Below the pieces are notes generated by a model, which was given only the letters and a program-made list of their open reading frames with translations, was not told the origin of the DNA and did no database searches. Of a DNA stretch of 64,000 bases, positions 48,801 through 61,370 are shown in pieces. This DNA is from Limanda limanda (Eukaryota; Chordata; Actinopteri; Pleuronectiformes; Pleuronectidae), in contig NC_083646.1 of the NCBI RefSeq assembly GCF_963576545.1, forward strand, positions 25,684,527 to 25,748,526, written 5' to 3'. The stretch's first letter is position 1. Each line of letters opens with the position of its first letter. The position numbers were made by a program, and so were the translations under genes.

Positions 48801-51800
48801 TGAATCGTGGTTACTATTCGTGGTTATATCTTATCCTGAAAATAGAGACAGATATGCTGCAGCAGCTTTTCTCACGATCAAACATATTTTGAGGCCACTC
48901 AACTGTAGAAATTAAGCTCTGCAACGTTTAAAACAATTACTGCAATGTTCAAATGTTGCAATTTGATTTATGTTTGGGCATGGACTGGTCAATTACTGTT
49001 TTTGGACATTAGTTTCAGCTCGACTTTCTGATTACTTACCCATGCAACTATTGATAGTGGTTGTTAACGTGAAACGTAATCAAATGACCGTTGAGATTTG
49101 ATTTACTTGAAAGTGTAAAATAATATCATTTGGACTTGATATGGTCGCTTTTGATAACAAGAATTTACCAATCCATAACCTAAAATTAGACTGAACACAA
49201 TATGAAATCATTGTCAATATACACAAAAATTACAGTTGTGATATCCAGGTACTGGTGAGAATATATCCCCATGTATTGTTTTGTTAATATTGGCCAGGAG
49301 CCAGTTTAATGTAAAGGGCTTCTCTACGAGGGTGAGAAAAATGATGATATTTTCCATCTTGATCCTCTGAATTAAATTGAATAACAAGTGCGACTGAAGA
49401 AACTCTCCGCACAGCGCCATCATCTGAATCTAGGCTCAGTTTATGTCACAGATATATTTTACTACACAGTCTACACAGAGCTGTCCCTCCCGAAGCATCA
49501 TGTATTCAGCTATTAACGACGACCAGAGGAGCCGTAGAGGTTATCATATACAGCTTAGTAACATTAAGTTTTAACAGGTTATCAAATTCAAGTATGTTTG
49601 AAAAAAGACTACACAGGATTCAGCTGATGTCATTGGTAAAACCCTCACATTTTTGTGTTGACAGAATAATTATCCCTACAGCACATGTGTCTTTTAATAA
49701 TTAACATAAAATATATGTAAATGTATTCATCTTTAAATATATTTTGTCCGTGCAACTTCTTAGCAACTACTGTCGTATTAGCTATATATATTCACCATTA
49801 TACTGATTTTCACCATGTTCATTTTCTGTATGACGTTGTATGAAGTCTCAACTGTAACTTAGCTATTAAGATTGTAATGGTTTGTTTGTAGACCAGCCCT
49901 GTATTGTATCACTGATGTACTGACAATGAAAAATCTGTAGATCTGGGTCTCGCTGCTTGTGCCTTAAGTCTGTATCAACTTCAAGCTTTAAACTCTCTGC
50001 AGAGGCTGCAACACATGTTGAGATCTACAATACCTGACTGATGTGTCTGAAAATGATTTATCTTTTATGTAAATATGTTTTCTGCCTCTTGAGAAGACCA
50101 CAGGAACAAGATCACAGATAAGATAATAAGTACTCAGTACTCAGTACATCAGTAACTGTTTGTTACATCTAAACTGGATTATTACAGTACTTTTAAAGGG
50201 CTTTCATATTACCATCAAGACCCTGACATATGTACATGCCCACAACACTGACACTAATCTGTCAGAATGACTTTTTCCACAGACTACATGTAGCTTCAGG
50301 AATTTCTTCCAGCCTGCAAGTTAGTTATTTCCTCATGAAATTACAAATCAAACAGGTCACAGAGGGGAAGCTGGATCATGTCTAGACCTGCTGACTCCCT
50401 TCCATCACAGATTAAAGCCGACAGTTTTCCTCTGGTTACCTTCTAACCATAAACCGAATTGACAGTAATTGCCTGGATGTGTGGGAGTCAGGAGGGTTCC
50501 ACCTCATCCAGAGTTAAAATAATGGTATTGACAGATTTGTTTGTCTGGCTCACTGATAATCAAACTATTGACTGTATTACCACCTTTGATTTGTTCATAA
50601 TTTAATACACCATTTTTTGGCTTCTTTCCATGAGCAAATTTAATACCTTTATAAAACACAAGACTAAACAGCTACACCGTAGGATGGTGAGGGATTCCCT
50701 TGCTCTCTGTCTTCTTTATGTTGCAATGAAAAAGGAAGTAAAATGAGGTTGTGGTTGATTTGTGAGCCTTGTTACTGATATCCCACCTCAGTCAGCAAAC
50801 AGCCCCTGAAATCACCGTGGAGAGAAATTACAGCTGAGTGCAGAGTTGGCTGGTCTGACAGGCTTGACTCGTATATCACACAAGTCAAGTTTGAATAATT
50901 GCATTGTTCCTGTTTCTTATCTGTGCAGTAATGTCAACATAATGAGTTTGGCTGTTCCAACTCAAATAACCATTTCAATCTTAAAGCACTTAAATTATCT
51001 ACAATAACATGTTAACAGCTCAGACCTAAATGTTTAAAGTGCACTTATTAATTTTATTTATTATTAATATTAATTTATATACAGCCTAAAGAACGCGATG
51101 TAGCAGGATGAGGGGGGGTTGCCGACCGCAAAAATTCAGCACCCCCTGACCATCTCCTCTTGTTAAAAGAGCAAAGTCATCATGTTTGAATGATCCTCCT
51201 GGAGCAGAACTGGCTCACAATGTATTTTAAGTTGAAATTGCTCATTCCCCTCAGTAATCATGCCCAGACGTTCGTTTGGTAAAATATTGTTTGAAAAGAC
51301 TTTTCTTAGTGTTGGAGGGGATGTGATCTTCACCATGAAAATTATACAATGGGAGGATTTTAACAAGGAATATTGTCAAGGGCAGTTCTACAATTAGTGA
51401 TGTCTGTGTGATCGTTTTGTAAACAGCAGACATAACATCTAACACAGTCTTTTGGATTCAGTCTGATGAGCAATGCCTCACTGATCACTTGCTTAATGAT
51501 GTCTTAACTATTATCAAATATTTTTCTTGACGTTTTTGTAATTGCAGTCAATTCTTTAATGGCATTAATGCATTCAGCATAGGCCGAATGCAGCGTCATG
51601 ATGTGATTGGTTGTTCAAATGACTCCATATGGCCCTGCCATTTTATTGCGTGTAAATGACCATTTTTGAATTACACCACAGTAACAATTACCCAAGGAGG
51701 AGCCTGCAGAAAGGTATTTTGATTGTGAGGCTCCAGAGTCAGTTTCTCACAATCCCTTTTTGTAAGTTGGCCCAACGTTTGTGCTCACCTTAATATCATC

Positions 51801-53505
51801 AACATATTCCTATTTAAAAAGTAATTTATTAAATGATCCTCACCACCAAGGCAACGTCTGCGGACTGGAGATAGATCACAACCACTGAGTATTTTTTGGT
51901 GGATAACAGGCAGGGCTGAGTTCTCTGCAGTGACCTAACCCGGGAAAGATTCTGAAACAGTATTCATTAACTACTTCAAACATGGGCAGCACTGCCTAAT
52001 TTAGGAATATTTAATACACATTTAATAGAGTGTTTCTCTAATTGTAACTGTAGCATTACCCCGATCTCTGTATTTATTGAGCCAAAGACTCTAGAGGTCC
52101 TATTCTCAGCTTAGGTTGGAGGTGGACAGAGGAACACTTAGTGTCACTTTTGACAACTGGACTCCATGCACCAATAAGAATGATGAGGTGTAATTTCTTG
52201 AACTCTGGTTGATGTGACAACGCTAACAGCAGAGAGAGGAAGATACTGACACTCCCACACAATCTTCTAAACAGCTCTAATCATCTCAAATAGTAGAAAT
52301 CCCCTGAGTGGTGGCAAGGCCGATCAATTTGAACTCCCTGATGTTGCACTGGCAGTTCAGCAGCACTTTGGGGCTTATTAAAGTGTAATGCAGTTTCAGT
52401 ATTTGTATTTGATAATTAACATTGTTATGTTTGTCTATTAGTGTTCTCAATTCTGTGAGGCTTGAAGTGTGTGTGTGTAGTATGGCACTTAGTTTTTTCC
52501 ACTACATATTGTTTCATGAATGTTCTTGTTTCCCTTTTTGCATCCTTGTGAGCAAGAATCCCTTCTTACTCTTTGAGGTGGACAAGGGTTGATCATTATA
52601 ACGTGTCATTGATCTCACTAAGTGATACAGGCTTTCATGTATGCAAGACTTTGACACTGTTTGGGGGGGAATTCTATTTGATAAAGAAGCATACACGACT
52701 TAGTTGAACTTTATTTAAAATGATTAGGAGACCCTCTGACTAGCAAAACGCTGTCCTTTCAATTTGAGGATTCAGCCACTGGATCGCTGCTTCTCTCCAT
52801 GTTCCATCTTCCCGAAGGAGTTTCCTGTCAGTGGCTTGGCTCCAGTTCTTCTTCAGCATCAGGGGGGAGCTCTGTTCTGCAACACAAGCTAATTGGCCTT
52901 TATGACAAGGGAGTCACTCAATGCCACAGTTAGCAGGACTTTTAGAAGAATTGTGAAAACCCCATAGTCAAGTTGAAGCTGCGTCTGTGTCTTTATCATT
53001 AACTTGACAGAGGAAGCGTCTATTCCTCCTCCACTGATTTCTTTGACAGGAGTTTCTCCGATCCCATTTCAAGTCTACTTGTAAGGATCTATAAAATGAA
53101 AAAACACGAGACATTTTAGATGGGATATTTAGACAGCAACCATTCTGCATGTGATATCACATAAGAATATTGAAATATCGGAGAAGTCATGATAGAAACA
53201 GTAAATTCACACGTGAAACCATGAACCTGTGCCTACTGTTAATGTCTATGTCTGAATAATTATCAACAACTTTAACTTAAATAATGAAGAATTAGGTTGA
53301 TCAAATATTATTAAAACTAAAAATAGCTAACACTAACGGAAAATTGTAGGTTATCTTAACACTACTTATGCACTTGTGTTTTTTCATGCAGTGTCTACTG
53401 AAACATATTGTACTCCTACAAACATTTAATGATTTTTATATAAACAGTGTTGGAGCTTATCAATAAGAGTGTATGAAACACACATGATATATTATGTGTG
53501 TTTCA
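45860..53505. other. Gene-free stretch
   Basis: Seven and a half kilobases of A/T-rich sequence without a gene or a repeat I can name. One 71-codon open stretch at 48540-48752 is discussed as a finding. Weak hairpins and simple A/T runs are scattered through it. Confidence 0.45.
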
Positions 53506-53772
53506 GGCAACTGTGGCTGAGGGGTAGAGTGGTCGTCCTCCAACTTGAAGGTCGGCAGTTCGATCCCCAGTCTGACCCATCTGCATGCCGAAGTGTCCTT
53601 GGGCAAGATGCAGAACCCTGAATGCCCCCCCATAGAATAACAAAGTGGTGCGAATAGATGCACTGTATGAATGTGTGTGTGAATGGGTGAATGTAAAACT
53701 GTACTGTAAAGCGCTTTGAGTGGTCATCAAGACTAGAAAAGCGCTATATAAATACAAAACCATTTACCATTA
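53506..53772 (+). repeat. tRNA-derived SINE, best copy in the window
   Basis: It has the tRNA A box (GTGGCTGAGGGGTAGAG, 53513-53529) and B box (GTTCGATCCC, 53558-53567) of an RNA polymerase III promoter, then GAAGTGTCCTTGGGCAAG, GAATGGGTGAATG, GTAAAGCGCTTTGAGTGGTC, and the tail AAAAGCGCTATATAAATAC. Three further copies in this window lie on the minus strand (4885, 41395, 44895). A palindrome, GAAACACACAT/ATGTGTGTTTC, sits directly upstream (53474-53504). Confidence 0.88.
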
Positions 53773-54737
53773 CAAATCAAATGTGATCCATTTTTGATTA
53801 CAGACCGTGTCTGTTCCTTTTTCTAAAATCCGCTGATTGCTTCAAAAATTGCATTTAAAAAAAACATATTCAACATTGAAGTGTTTTAACACCAAATAAT
53901 TTCTTTTTATTGCACACATTTTTTGGGGAAAAAAAATGAAATCCAGAGAGCAGATCCAGGTCTTTATAATCAACTTAATAGGTCAATTGCAACAAATTGT
54001 ATGGTCACATATTTACTTAATCAAATGAGATGCAGCCTGAAACAACATCTCACTCAATTTTTATCATAGCAGATCAATTCAGTGAGGATTTCAGTGACTT
54101 GAATATATACAGATGGGGGAAGAATTCAGGGAAAACCCAACATTTAGTGTATTGGTAATTTGGCCACCACATACAGACAGAACAGCTTCTATGCACCTTG
54201 GCATTGATTCTACATTTCTGAGAAACACCACTGGGTTGATGAACACAATTTCTCTGAAATATATGCCATCATTTGATGTTGTCGATGGAGAGCTCTGTCT
54301 ATCACATCGATCAAAACTCTTTCGCTTTTAAAGGTCACAGCATATGAATCACATAATTTTCAGACTCATCAAACCATTCAGTGAACCCTCATGTACTAAA
54401 GATGGAGGAGTCTTTGTGACTGAAGCACCTGCCATTTTCCATCTCTGCACCAATAATGAATCCTTTTTTAAAGTACCTGTCATGTCGATACAAAATCTAA
54501 ATCGACTGGACCTTCTCTGCATTTTTATATTGCTGTGCTGCCACCCAGCATGACTGGATGTAGTTATATGATCATTAGTTGTACCATGCAGTGCTTTTAT
54601 ATACAGTACTCTCTTGAATCTTGATCTTTCTCTTTCAGCAAATCTAGGAGATTGAACTGCTTATAGTCAGTGTAGGTAGATCCCCTGAAAGCAGATGGAG
54701 ATGACTGAAGTTACAGCTGCCATATTGTTTTGTTTTT

Positions 54738-54990
54738 AGAGTGTATATAAAGCGGATGGATACAAACGCAGTCTGCACATTTTAAGCTAGTCTGCACTGT
54801 AGCAGTAGGAGGATGGAGCCGTGGTAGCCAGGTACCGCTGATACACACCTTTGACCAATCGTGGGTCAGTCTCAGCTGTCAATCATGGCACTTACTTTTA
54901 GGCATCAAATAACTCAAATTATCAGAAACATGGACACTTGAACAAACATCAGTGTTTGAGGTAATACATATAATGGCAGGCTTTGACAAC
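54738..54990. mobile_element. Left half of the MITE family seen at 35361
   Basis: GTGTATATAAAGCGGATGG, CAGTCTCAGCTGTCAATCAT and AACAAACATCAGTG align with the left half of the complete copy. The right half is displaced to 58345-58505 by later insertions. Confidence 0.7.
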
Positions 54991-55031
54991 TAAGCAAGAC
55001 AAGTAAATACAATTGATTGAAGGGGTTAGGT

Positions 55032-56212
55032 CAGGGGTGTCAAACTCAAATAGGCAGTGGGCCGAAATCAAAAAATTGCTTCAAGTCGAGGGCCACATGG
55101 GTTCAACGTTTATTGAAAACTTATTGAAAGAACCTTAGTGCACATATTGAACCTGGAACTAACAAGGCCTATAGAGTATTGCCGATAAAACAACATTAAT
55201 TATGAAATAAATGAAAACAAATAATAAATAATACATAAATAAATATAAAAGTAATAAAATCAGTTTCATTAATTGCTTTCTGGCTTTATCTGCAGTATTT
55301 CCAGAGTAATTTCCACTGAAAACATTTTCTACAGGCAAACAACAGCCAAAAATAATTGACTTCAAAGAAAAATCAAATGTCCTGTAGTAGCAAGAGAAAA
55401 ACAAGTTTTCCTGCAGCATCTGCGTCTCCCACAGGCGCAGCTTGGTTTTAAGAGCCCTCACTGTAGCGTACATGTCAGTGATGACACGGCCCCGCCCCCC
55501 CCGCCCCTGAAGCTGCAGGTTGAGCGCATTCGGGTGGCTCGTGATGTCACACAGACACGTTGTATTTCGGAGCTTTCAGAAAGACTTGAACTGGCGGTGA
55601 TTTAAACCTTTGGCTCTGATTAAGTTAACCGCTAATGTTATGATGCTCATCACATGTTCGTTTTCAAGGCTTTGCAACACAAAGACTCCTGGTGTATGAT
55701 GCAGTGATAAGCTGTCAACTCACTTTTTTCCTCATTTTTTTTCTCCTTCATCTTTTCTCGGATCCACCCTTTACATCCGCGATCATATACTGTTCCTCCC
55801 ACCTGTCTTGAAAGCTCCTGTTTTCAAATGCCACCTTTCGTTTAGCCATGTTTGGGAGAGGGATAGTTGAAAGTTGTCACAAGTGATATGTGATACAGAC
55901 TGTGAGGTGCGCGGTCGCGGGACCGTGATTGACGTGCCGACACACGGGCAGTGCATTGTGGGATCTGTCATTCACCATTGACCCGCCCACTCGTCAGCCA
56001 ATAAGAGCCTGCCATTGGTCTAGAACTGTCACGTGCCCCATCCCGATGTGTTCACTGACCCTCAGGAATTGTCAGTACTTATTTTGTATTGAGAACTTGC
56101 AAAACACTGCCGGCGGGCCAGCTCTAATAGTAAATAGATTTTATCATGCGGGCCACATATAATTCATTCGCGGGCCACATGTGGCCCGCGGGCCTTGTGT
56201 TTGACACATGTG
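55032..56212 (-). mobile_element. hAT element remnant, 1.18 kb
   Basis: It begins CAGGGGTGTCAAACTC and ends GTGTTTGACACATGTG, imperfect inverted repeats, with the 8 bp target duplication GGTTAGGT on both sides (55024-55031 and 56213-56220). The right end carries GGGCCACATGTGGCCCGCGG. On the minus strand, transposase fragments are legible: DITSHPNALNLQLQGR (about 55500-55545), then across a G-rich slippage site VITDMYATVRALKTKLRLWE and TQMLQENLFFSCYY. These are GTF2IRD2/ZBED-type hAT transposase blocks. The rest is deleted and the copy is inactive. Confidence 0.88.
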
Positions 56213-57209
56213 GGTTAGGTGGATTAAATAATATTATTTCTGACTTTAAGTTGGTGAGTTGCAAGTAGTTTTTTTCCATCCGTCTAACACAGCAGCTAGG
56301 CTTTCAGGGTCATCAGATCTCAGCGGAAGGTATACCTGCGTGTCATCTGCATAGCAGTGAAAGGAGGCGTTGTAGCACTGGATTATTTGTCTCAGAGGAA
56401 CATTTAAATAGAAAATCTAATTGGGCCTAAAATGTAACCTTGTGGTACACCACAGGTAATGTGTGTTTAAGAGGATGTGTAATTGCCTATGACTCAGCAG
56501 GTTATTTCTAAAAGGTAAGGATCAAACCAACTAATTGCAGTATACTTGAGGTCAAGCCAGGTTCTAAGAAAGTTGATTAAAATGGCCTGATCTACAGTAT
56601 CAAAGGCTGCACTTAGGTCTAGAAGGATTACAATTGTGTTCTCTCCTCTGTCAGCTGCTCAAAGAAGGTCATTGGTTACTTGGAGGAGGGCAGTTTCAGT
56701 ACTCTGTAATTATCTAAAACCTGATGTAAATTTTTAAAAGCATGTTTTTATGACACATAAAAGAGAAAAGTTGGGTTGAAACCACTTTTCTAAAACTTTT
56801 GATAAAAATCGAAGTTTAGAGATCAGCCTATAATTAAGAACAGAGGGTTCAAGGTAAGTTTTTTTTAAAGAAGTTGAACCACCGCATGTGTAAAACTGCA
56901 AGGAAAAATTCTCTCTGTTGGGGTAGATCACTAAGAATCATTAAAATACTGGGCCCAACTGTGTCAATAACCTCTTTAAGGAATTTGGTGGGAATGATAT
57001 CAAGGCTACATGTAGTTGGTTTCATGTGGGCTATGATTTCAGATAAAAAGGACAGGGACACGGATTCAATTTGCAAAAATAAGTGTGAATGTTCCTTTTG
57101 GCATTTAAAATGCGTCAGGAGGAATTATTTATTGCCTAATGTCATTCTATCTGTCTGTAAGAGCATTTAAAAAGCTCTTACACATCTCTTGTGAGGCGTC
57201 TACAAAATG

Positions 57210-57210
<1 letters not shown>

Positions 57211-57243
<33 letters not shown>

Positions 57244-57247
57244 GGGG
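57211..57247 (+). repeat. (GT)n followed by a 21-base G run
   Basis: GT repeats lead into an uninterrupted run of 21 G residues (57227-57247), inside the L2 LINE remnant. Confidence 0.95.
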
Positions 57248-57809
57248 ATATAGAATTTATAACTTAAGCTAAAATTCTGGGATTAGAGACATTTACCAAA
57301 ATCAAGTTAGAAAGGAAGTCTTTTACTGTTGTTGGGTAGGACTGCAGCTTTCCAGATGTCTTAGAATAATTGTAAGCCTGTTTTTTTTTTATTTTCTGTC
57401 CTTTCTCCTATACTAATGCTAGGTGGTTTCATTTTGCCAGGGCTGGGTTGCAATCTTGGATTGTTTGTCAATGTAGGGGCTCCAGAGTCCAGGACTGTCT
57501 GGCAGGGGGATTAAAAAGGGAGACCAGCTCCTCTGTGTTAGAATTTGGATTAAAAGCAGACACAGAGGCAGAAGTAAAAAGCTCAGAAAACATATCCTTA
57601 GTTTCAGTGTTGTTAAGGCTGAGACCATTAAAAAGGACAAGATCAATAGTGTGACCCCTTGAGTGAGTTGGTACATGTATTGCCTGAGTGAGGATAACAT
57701 GATTCCAGTCTCTCTATACAATCTGTAATAAAACTCTGAGTAGGGCAGCAGACATGTATGTTAAAGAGGAAAGATGAAAATAATTAAATAAAAGTGATGG
57801 TACCGTTAT

Positions 57810-57880
57810 GGTTGAATGCACTTATTGTAAGACGCTTTAGATAAAAGAGTTGCTAAACGATCTGTAATGCAATTTAAAGC
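57810..57880 (+). repeat. L2-type 3' tail, plus strand
   Basis: GGTTGAATGCACTTATTGTA, then AGACGCTTTAGATAAAAGAG and a short TGTAATG-like end. Equivalent to the minus-strand tail at 41631. Confidence 0.55.
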
Positions 57881-58344
57881 ATAGGATTTTACCAAATTTT
57901 GGTACAAAATGTGATGAAAGCTCAGCAAACTCTTCAATAGAAAAACTGTTAGGCTCGCTCTATAGATTATTTAAAAAATTGCTGGGTTTTTGTAGTTAAT
58001 TATGAAACCAAGGTGTTTGAATGAAATGTATTACAAAAATTCTATAAATGACAGCAACTCCGCCTCCCCTGCCGGACGTGTAAAATAGGGGGGGTTGTTT
58101 CAATAAGAGGACTATAGTGTCCTTGGGAAAGCCATGTTTCTGTGATGATAATAAAGTTCAAATTATTAAAAGATATAAAATCATGGCATAGACCATTAAA
58201 AAGACCACATTTCATGGGAGTGGAACTAAAAGAGGTGGGTAAAAGAATAGTTGTCGATGTGCTAGAATTTAATTGTTATGAATTGCACCAGAGGTCTGTG
58301 ATGTGAGCTTGCTGCAGAGGGTCTGTGAGGGCTATATAATAAAA

Positions 58345-58505
58345 TCATAAAACATGACTTTTTATTAGTTTGCCCCATGTCCCATACAATTACATTGAGG
58401 AGGAAGGATTTATGACCTGTACTGCAGCAGGCCACCAGGTGTTGATCAAGATGCTTTGGTTGCTCTTTTCTCGAGCAGTCATTCAGTCTATATTTATGTA
58501 CAGTG
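58345..58505. mobile_element. Right half of the split MITE
   Basis: AGTTTGCCCCATGTCC, GGATTTATGACCTGTACTGC and CATTCAGTCTATATTTATG match the right half of the copy at 35361-35768. Confidence 0.65.
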
Positions 58506-58509
58506 GATG

Positions 58510-60740
58510 ATCCAAACTGAATTTTGGTCCAATGCCAAACTCAGCAAAAGAAAGATCGTCGATCCTTACACGTGGGATAGATGGAAAACCTATATATTTT
58601 AGTTTTCATAGTTGTGATCTGATGTTGATATAAAGTGCTGTAGCTGCATAGATATATTTATCTTCCCATTTTAGGCTTGTACGTTAGCTACTGTTAGACA
58701 ATGCATCAGCATGAGAGCTGGAAAAAGGTTCTAACCTTTTTGAAAACCACTCATTAACAGACACACGTTGCTCATCACAGAAACCTCTCAGATTCAATAT
58801 TTCCTGTTTTGAGTGGAGTAACCTTTGTCTCCCGAGAGCTGTGAACTTTAAATACAAAAAAGCAGGCATTAAATGCAGCTCTGTGGGTTAGATTGTGAGA
58901 AGTATAGCATCACTAACAAGATTTTATCAGCATTTACGAGGCTCTCTCGTGACCTGGCAATCTCGTTTTCTGTGATGAGCAGTAGAGAAAGCTACCTCAG
59001 GGGTTGATGCCTCTTTCTGTTAATATGGAGACGAACATGTGAAGGTGCGATCAGTCTTGACAGCAAGTATAGAGAGGAAAAGAAACTCCAGTCTGTGATT
59101 TCCTCTCTCATGCTCCACCTGACTCTCCATGCCCAGAGAGGTACACCTCAGGATGATGTGAGGTGAGTTATTTTTGGTTCAGAGAGAGGCTGTGGGTCTG
59201 TGCGCACTGATTCTTTCTAACCTCAGGAGGATGCTTAACCTTTTCCATCCTTGATCAAATTGTCAGCTCATACACCTGACCTCATCATTACATTAATTAC
59301 ATTTGACACATATATGGATCGTCTGTTACATAAACCTGTCGCTTGAGATGAGCAAAAGGGACAAGCCCAAGGTTAAGATCATACCTTTCCTGTCCAGTAC
59401 CCGCACCAGGAGCCCTCAGAGGAGAGTTTGTGTTCTCAGATCTGACGCACATGGACAGCAAAGCTCTGTGTCAAAACCCCTGTCCTTTAAGGCTCATTAC
59501 ACCCTGCTGGTGCATGGCCACCTTCAGGCAGGCCAGCAGGCAGCCACGCAGGGAAGGTAGCAGCTAGAAAGATGAGTAAGCACAGACGCAAGCATGAGCA
59601 CAGTGTGGCAGGCTCCTGACAGAGAACACAGCCTTGTTCTTCATGCTGCCCACATGCCTGATTAATTAGGACAAGGCCACTGGATGCAGGCTGAGTGAGC
59701 TGGTGAGCACGGAGTGAGCATAAGTAGACAAAGAGAGCGTGAATAAAAGAGACATATTAGTGATGGAGGCAGGGAGAGAGGCAGAGATAAGACTTTGGAG
59801 AACAGCGGACAGGAAATCAATTACCAGGCTTAGAAACAGGGATCCGACTTTCAATGCTCATTCATTTCAGAGGCTTGAATGAGCTCAGCTCTATTCTAGA
59901 CAAGATTTCTGTTTCGTAATATCATTATGCATTCATATAAGGGGGAAAAAGTCTTTATTTTCAATAATCCATCTCCCTTTCTGATGGTACAATATAACTT
60001 CTCTGCCTACTCCCAGAGATTATGAGTCCACATAATTGCAAGTTACCTCATTACATTATTTAAGGTTTCACCAAACATATTTCATTAAATGAATGAATTA
60101 CATGTACTAGTATTAGGCTTAAAAATAAATCCTGTTGAGTAAATTAGTTAATTTATGTTATAATGATACGCTGTCTGAGGAGAGCTGAGAGACTGTCAGT
60201 GGTGCAGACATACATTACAACTGCTCACATTCATTATTCACAACAACCTCCATTCTCCAGACCCAGTCACAACAAGCTGGTGTCATAGTGGCAGCGTGCA
60301 GGGCTAGCTGGTGAGCTGCAGAAGCTGACAAGCTATAATCACCTAACAACATTTTTATTTTCAGAGTAATGTACCATTGCACCCCCCTTACATGCACACA
60401 CTCTCATCCCTTCTGTGCCTTTTTTGACCAGGGAGTGGGAAGAAACTCTCCTTGCGTGTGGACTTCTGCCTTTATCTGCCTAGGTTTTCTGTGGGTATCT
60501 GTTCTTTAACACTCCAAAGACATACAGATTAATTTAAGGTTAATTTGATATCATAGGGATGAATGGGAATGGGAATGGTTGTTGTAATAATGAGCAAATT
60601 GCAGCCCAGAGCTGAGCTCTACGTTTTATACAAAGCCAGAACATAATCAGCAGGAACAATGTTTACAGCCAGAAGCACTTGTTCAGTCCTCACATAAAAA
60701 TGTGATACAGTGCAGAGTGAGGCTCTCCAGCTGTGGACTA
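58510..60740. other. Gene-free stretch
   Basis: No gene or named repeat recognised. Confidence 0.45.
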
Positions 60741-60746
60741 TAGGAG

Positions 60747-61370
60747 TGTGATGGGAATTTTGTATTTAGACATGTTCAAATGTAACAGATTACATTTATA
60801 TAGAAAGAAGTTTACTGAAAGATGTATTTCTGTGTTTAAGACTCATAGTCAGAGTTTAGGTCAAGTTAACACTATGCATAATACTCTTGAAGGGCCTTAT
60901 AGACGTGGCCTTCTCAGTCTAGTGTGAACAAAAGGTTTCTCAACAGGGGCCAATTAAGTCTTCTGCAGCAGGGAGCTTCAAAGGCTAATAGGTGTGACCT
61001 GCAGAGACAGGAGATCTCTGAGAAACTCACAGGGTCTGGAACAAGATGCGTTTAGCATCTTGTTCAAACTTCAAAGAGACCGCCAGAGACCAATGTCTGG
61101 TCTTCCTGTAAACGACATGGAGAGAAGCTGATTGGACAAATGTATTTTACTGTGGAGAGGAGGGATCTGATTGTATAAATGGAGTGTACTTTTGAGAGCT
61201 CATTGCCATTGCCCTCATATCTGTCACCGTGATGTTTGAGCTCTGTGCCATTGAGGTCAAGTCTGTTGTCGTGACTTGACCTTTGTAAACCGTCCGCAGA
61301 CGGTTTGAATTAAACATCCAGAATTGATAATTGCTTGTTGTGTCATGATATGTAATAATTTTCCATTACA
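60747..61370 (+). mobile_element. 5' LTR of an LTR retroelement/endogenous retrovirus
   Basis: A 624 bp unit beginning TGTGATGGGAATTTT and ending AATTTTCCATTACA, imperfect inverted repeats with TG...CA borders. A TATA box (TATAAAT) lies at 61174-61180 and an ATTAAA polyadenylation signal at 61309-61314. A perfect 8 bp stem (61287-61294 with 61299-61306) stands just before that signal. A likely primer-binding site, TGGCTGTTGTTGGCAGTG, starts at 61373, two bases after the LTR. The tRNA used is not identified. No second LTR is in the window, so this is the left part of a longer element. Confidence 0.8.

Larger units (their letters stand above)
56240..58240 (-). mobile_element. L2-clade LINE, minus strand, decayed
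   Basis: Read on the minus strand from 58240: NLNFIIITETWLSQGHY (endonuclease, about 58125-58175), further endonuclease fragments to 57420, LSEIIAHMKPTTCSLDIIPT and FLKEVIDTVGPSILMIL (about 56930-57050), EPSVLNYRLISKLRFLSKVL (about 56790-56850), and the reverse transcriptase motif SFHCYADDTQVYLP (about 56332-56374). The order endonuclease then reverse transcriptase fits the L2/Rex1 group. Stops, frameshifts and a G tract break the frames. It lacks its 3' end where the hAT element lies. A plus-strand L2-type tail (57810-57880) is inserted in it. Confidence 0.8.

Noticed and set aside
51163..51445. Two overlapping minus-strand frames of about 65 codons
   Set aside because: Short, overlapping in different frames, no recognised motif.
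53506..53600. Possible true tRNA gene
   Set aside because: The A and B boxes are present, but the segment cannot be closed into a tRNA acceptor stem and it continues into a SINE body and tail repeated elsewhere in the window.
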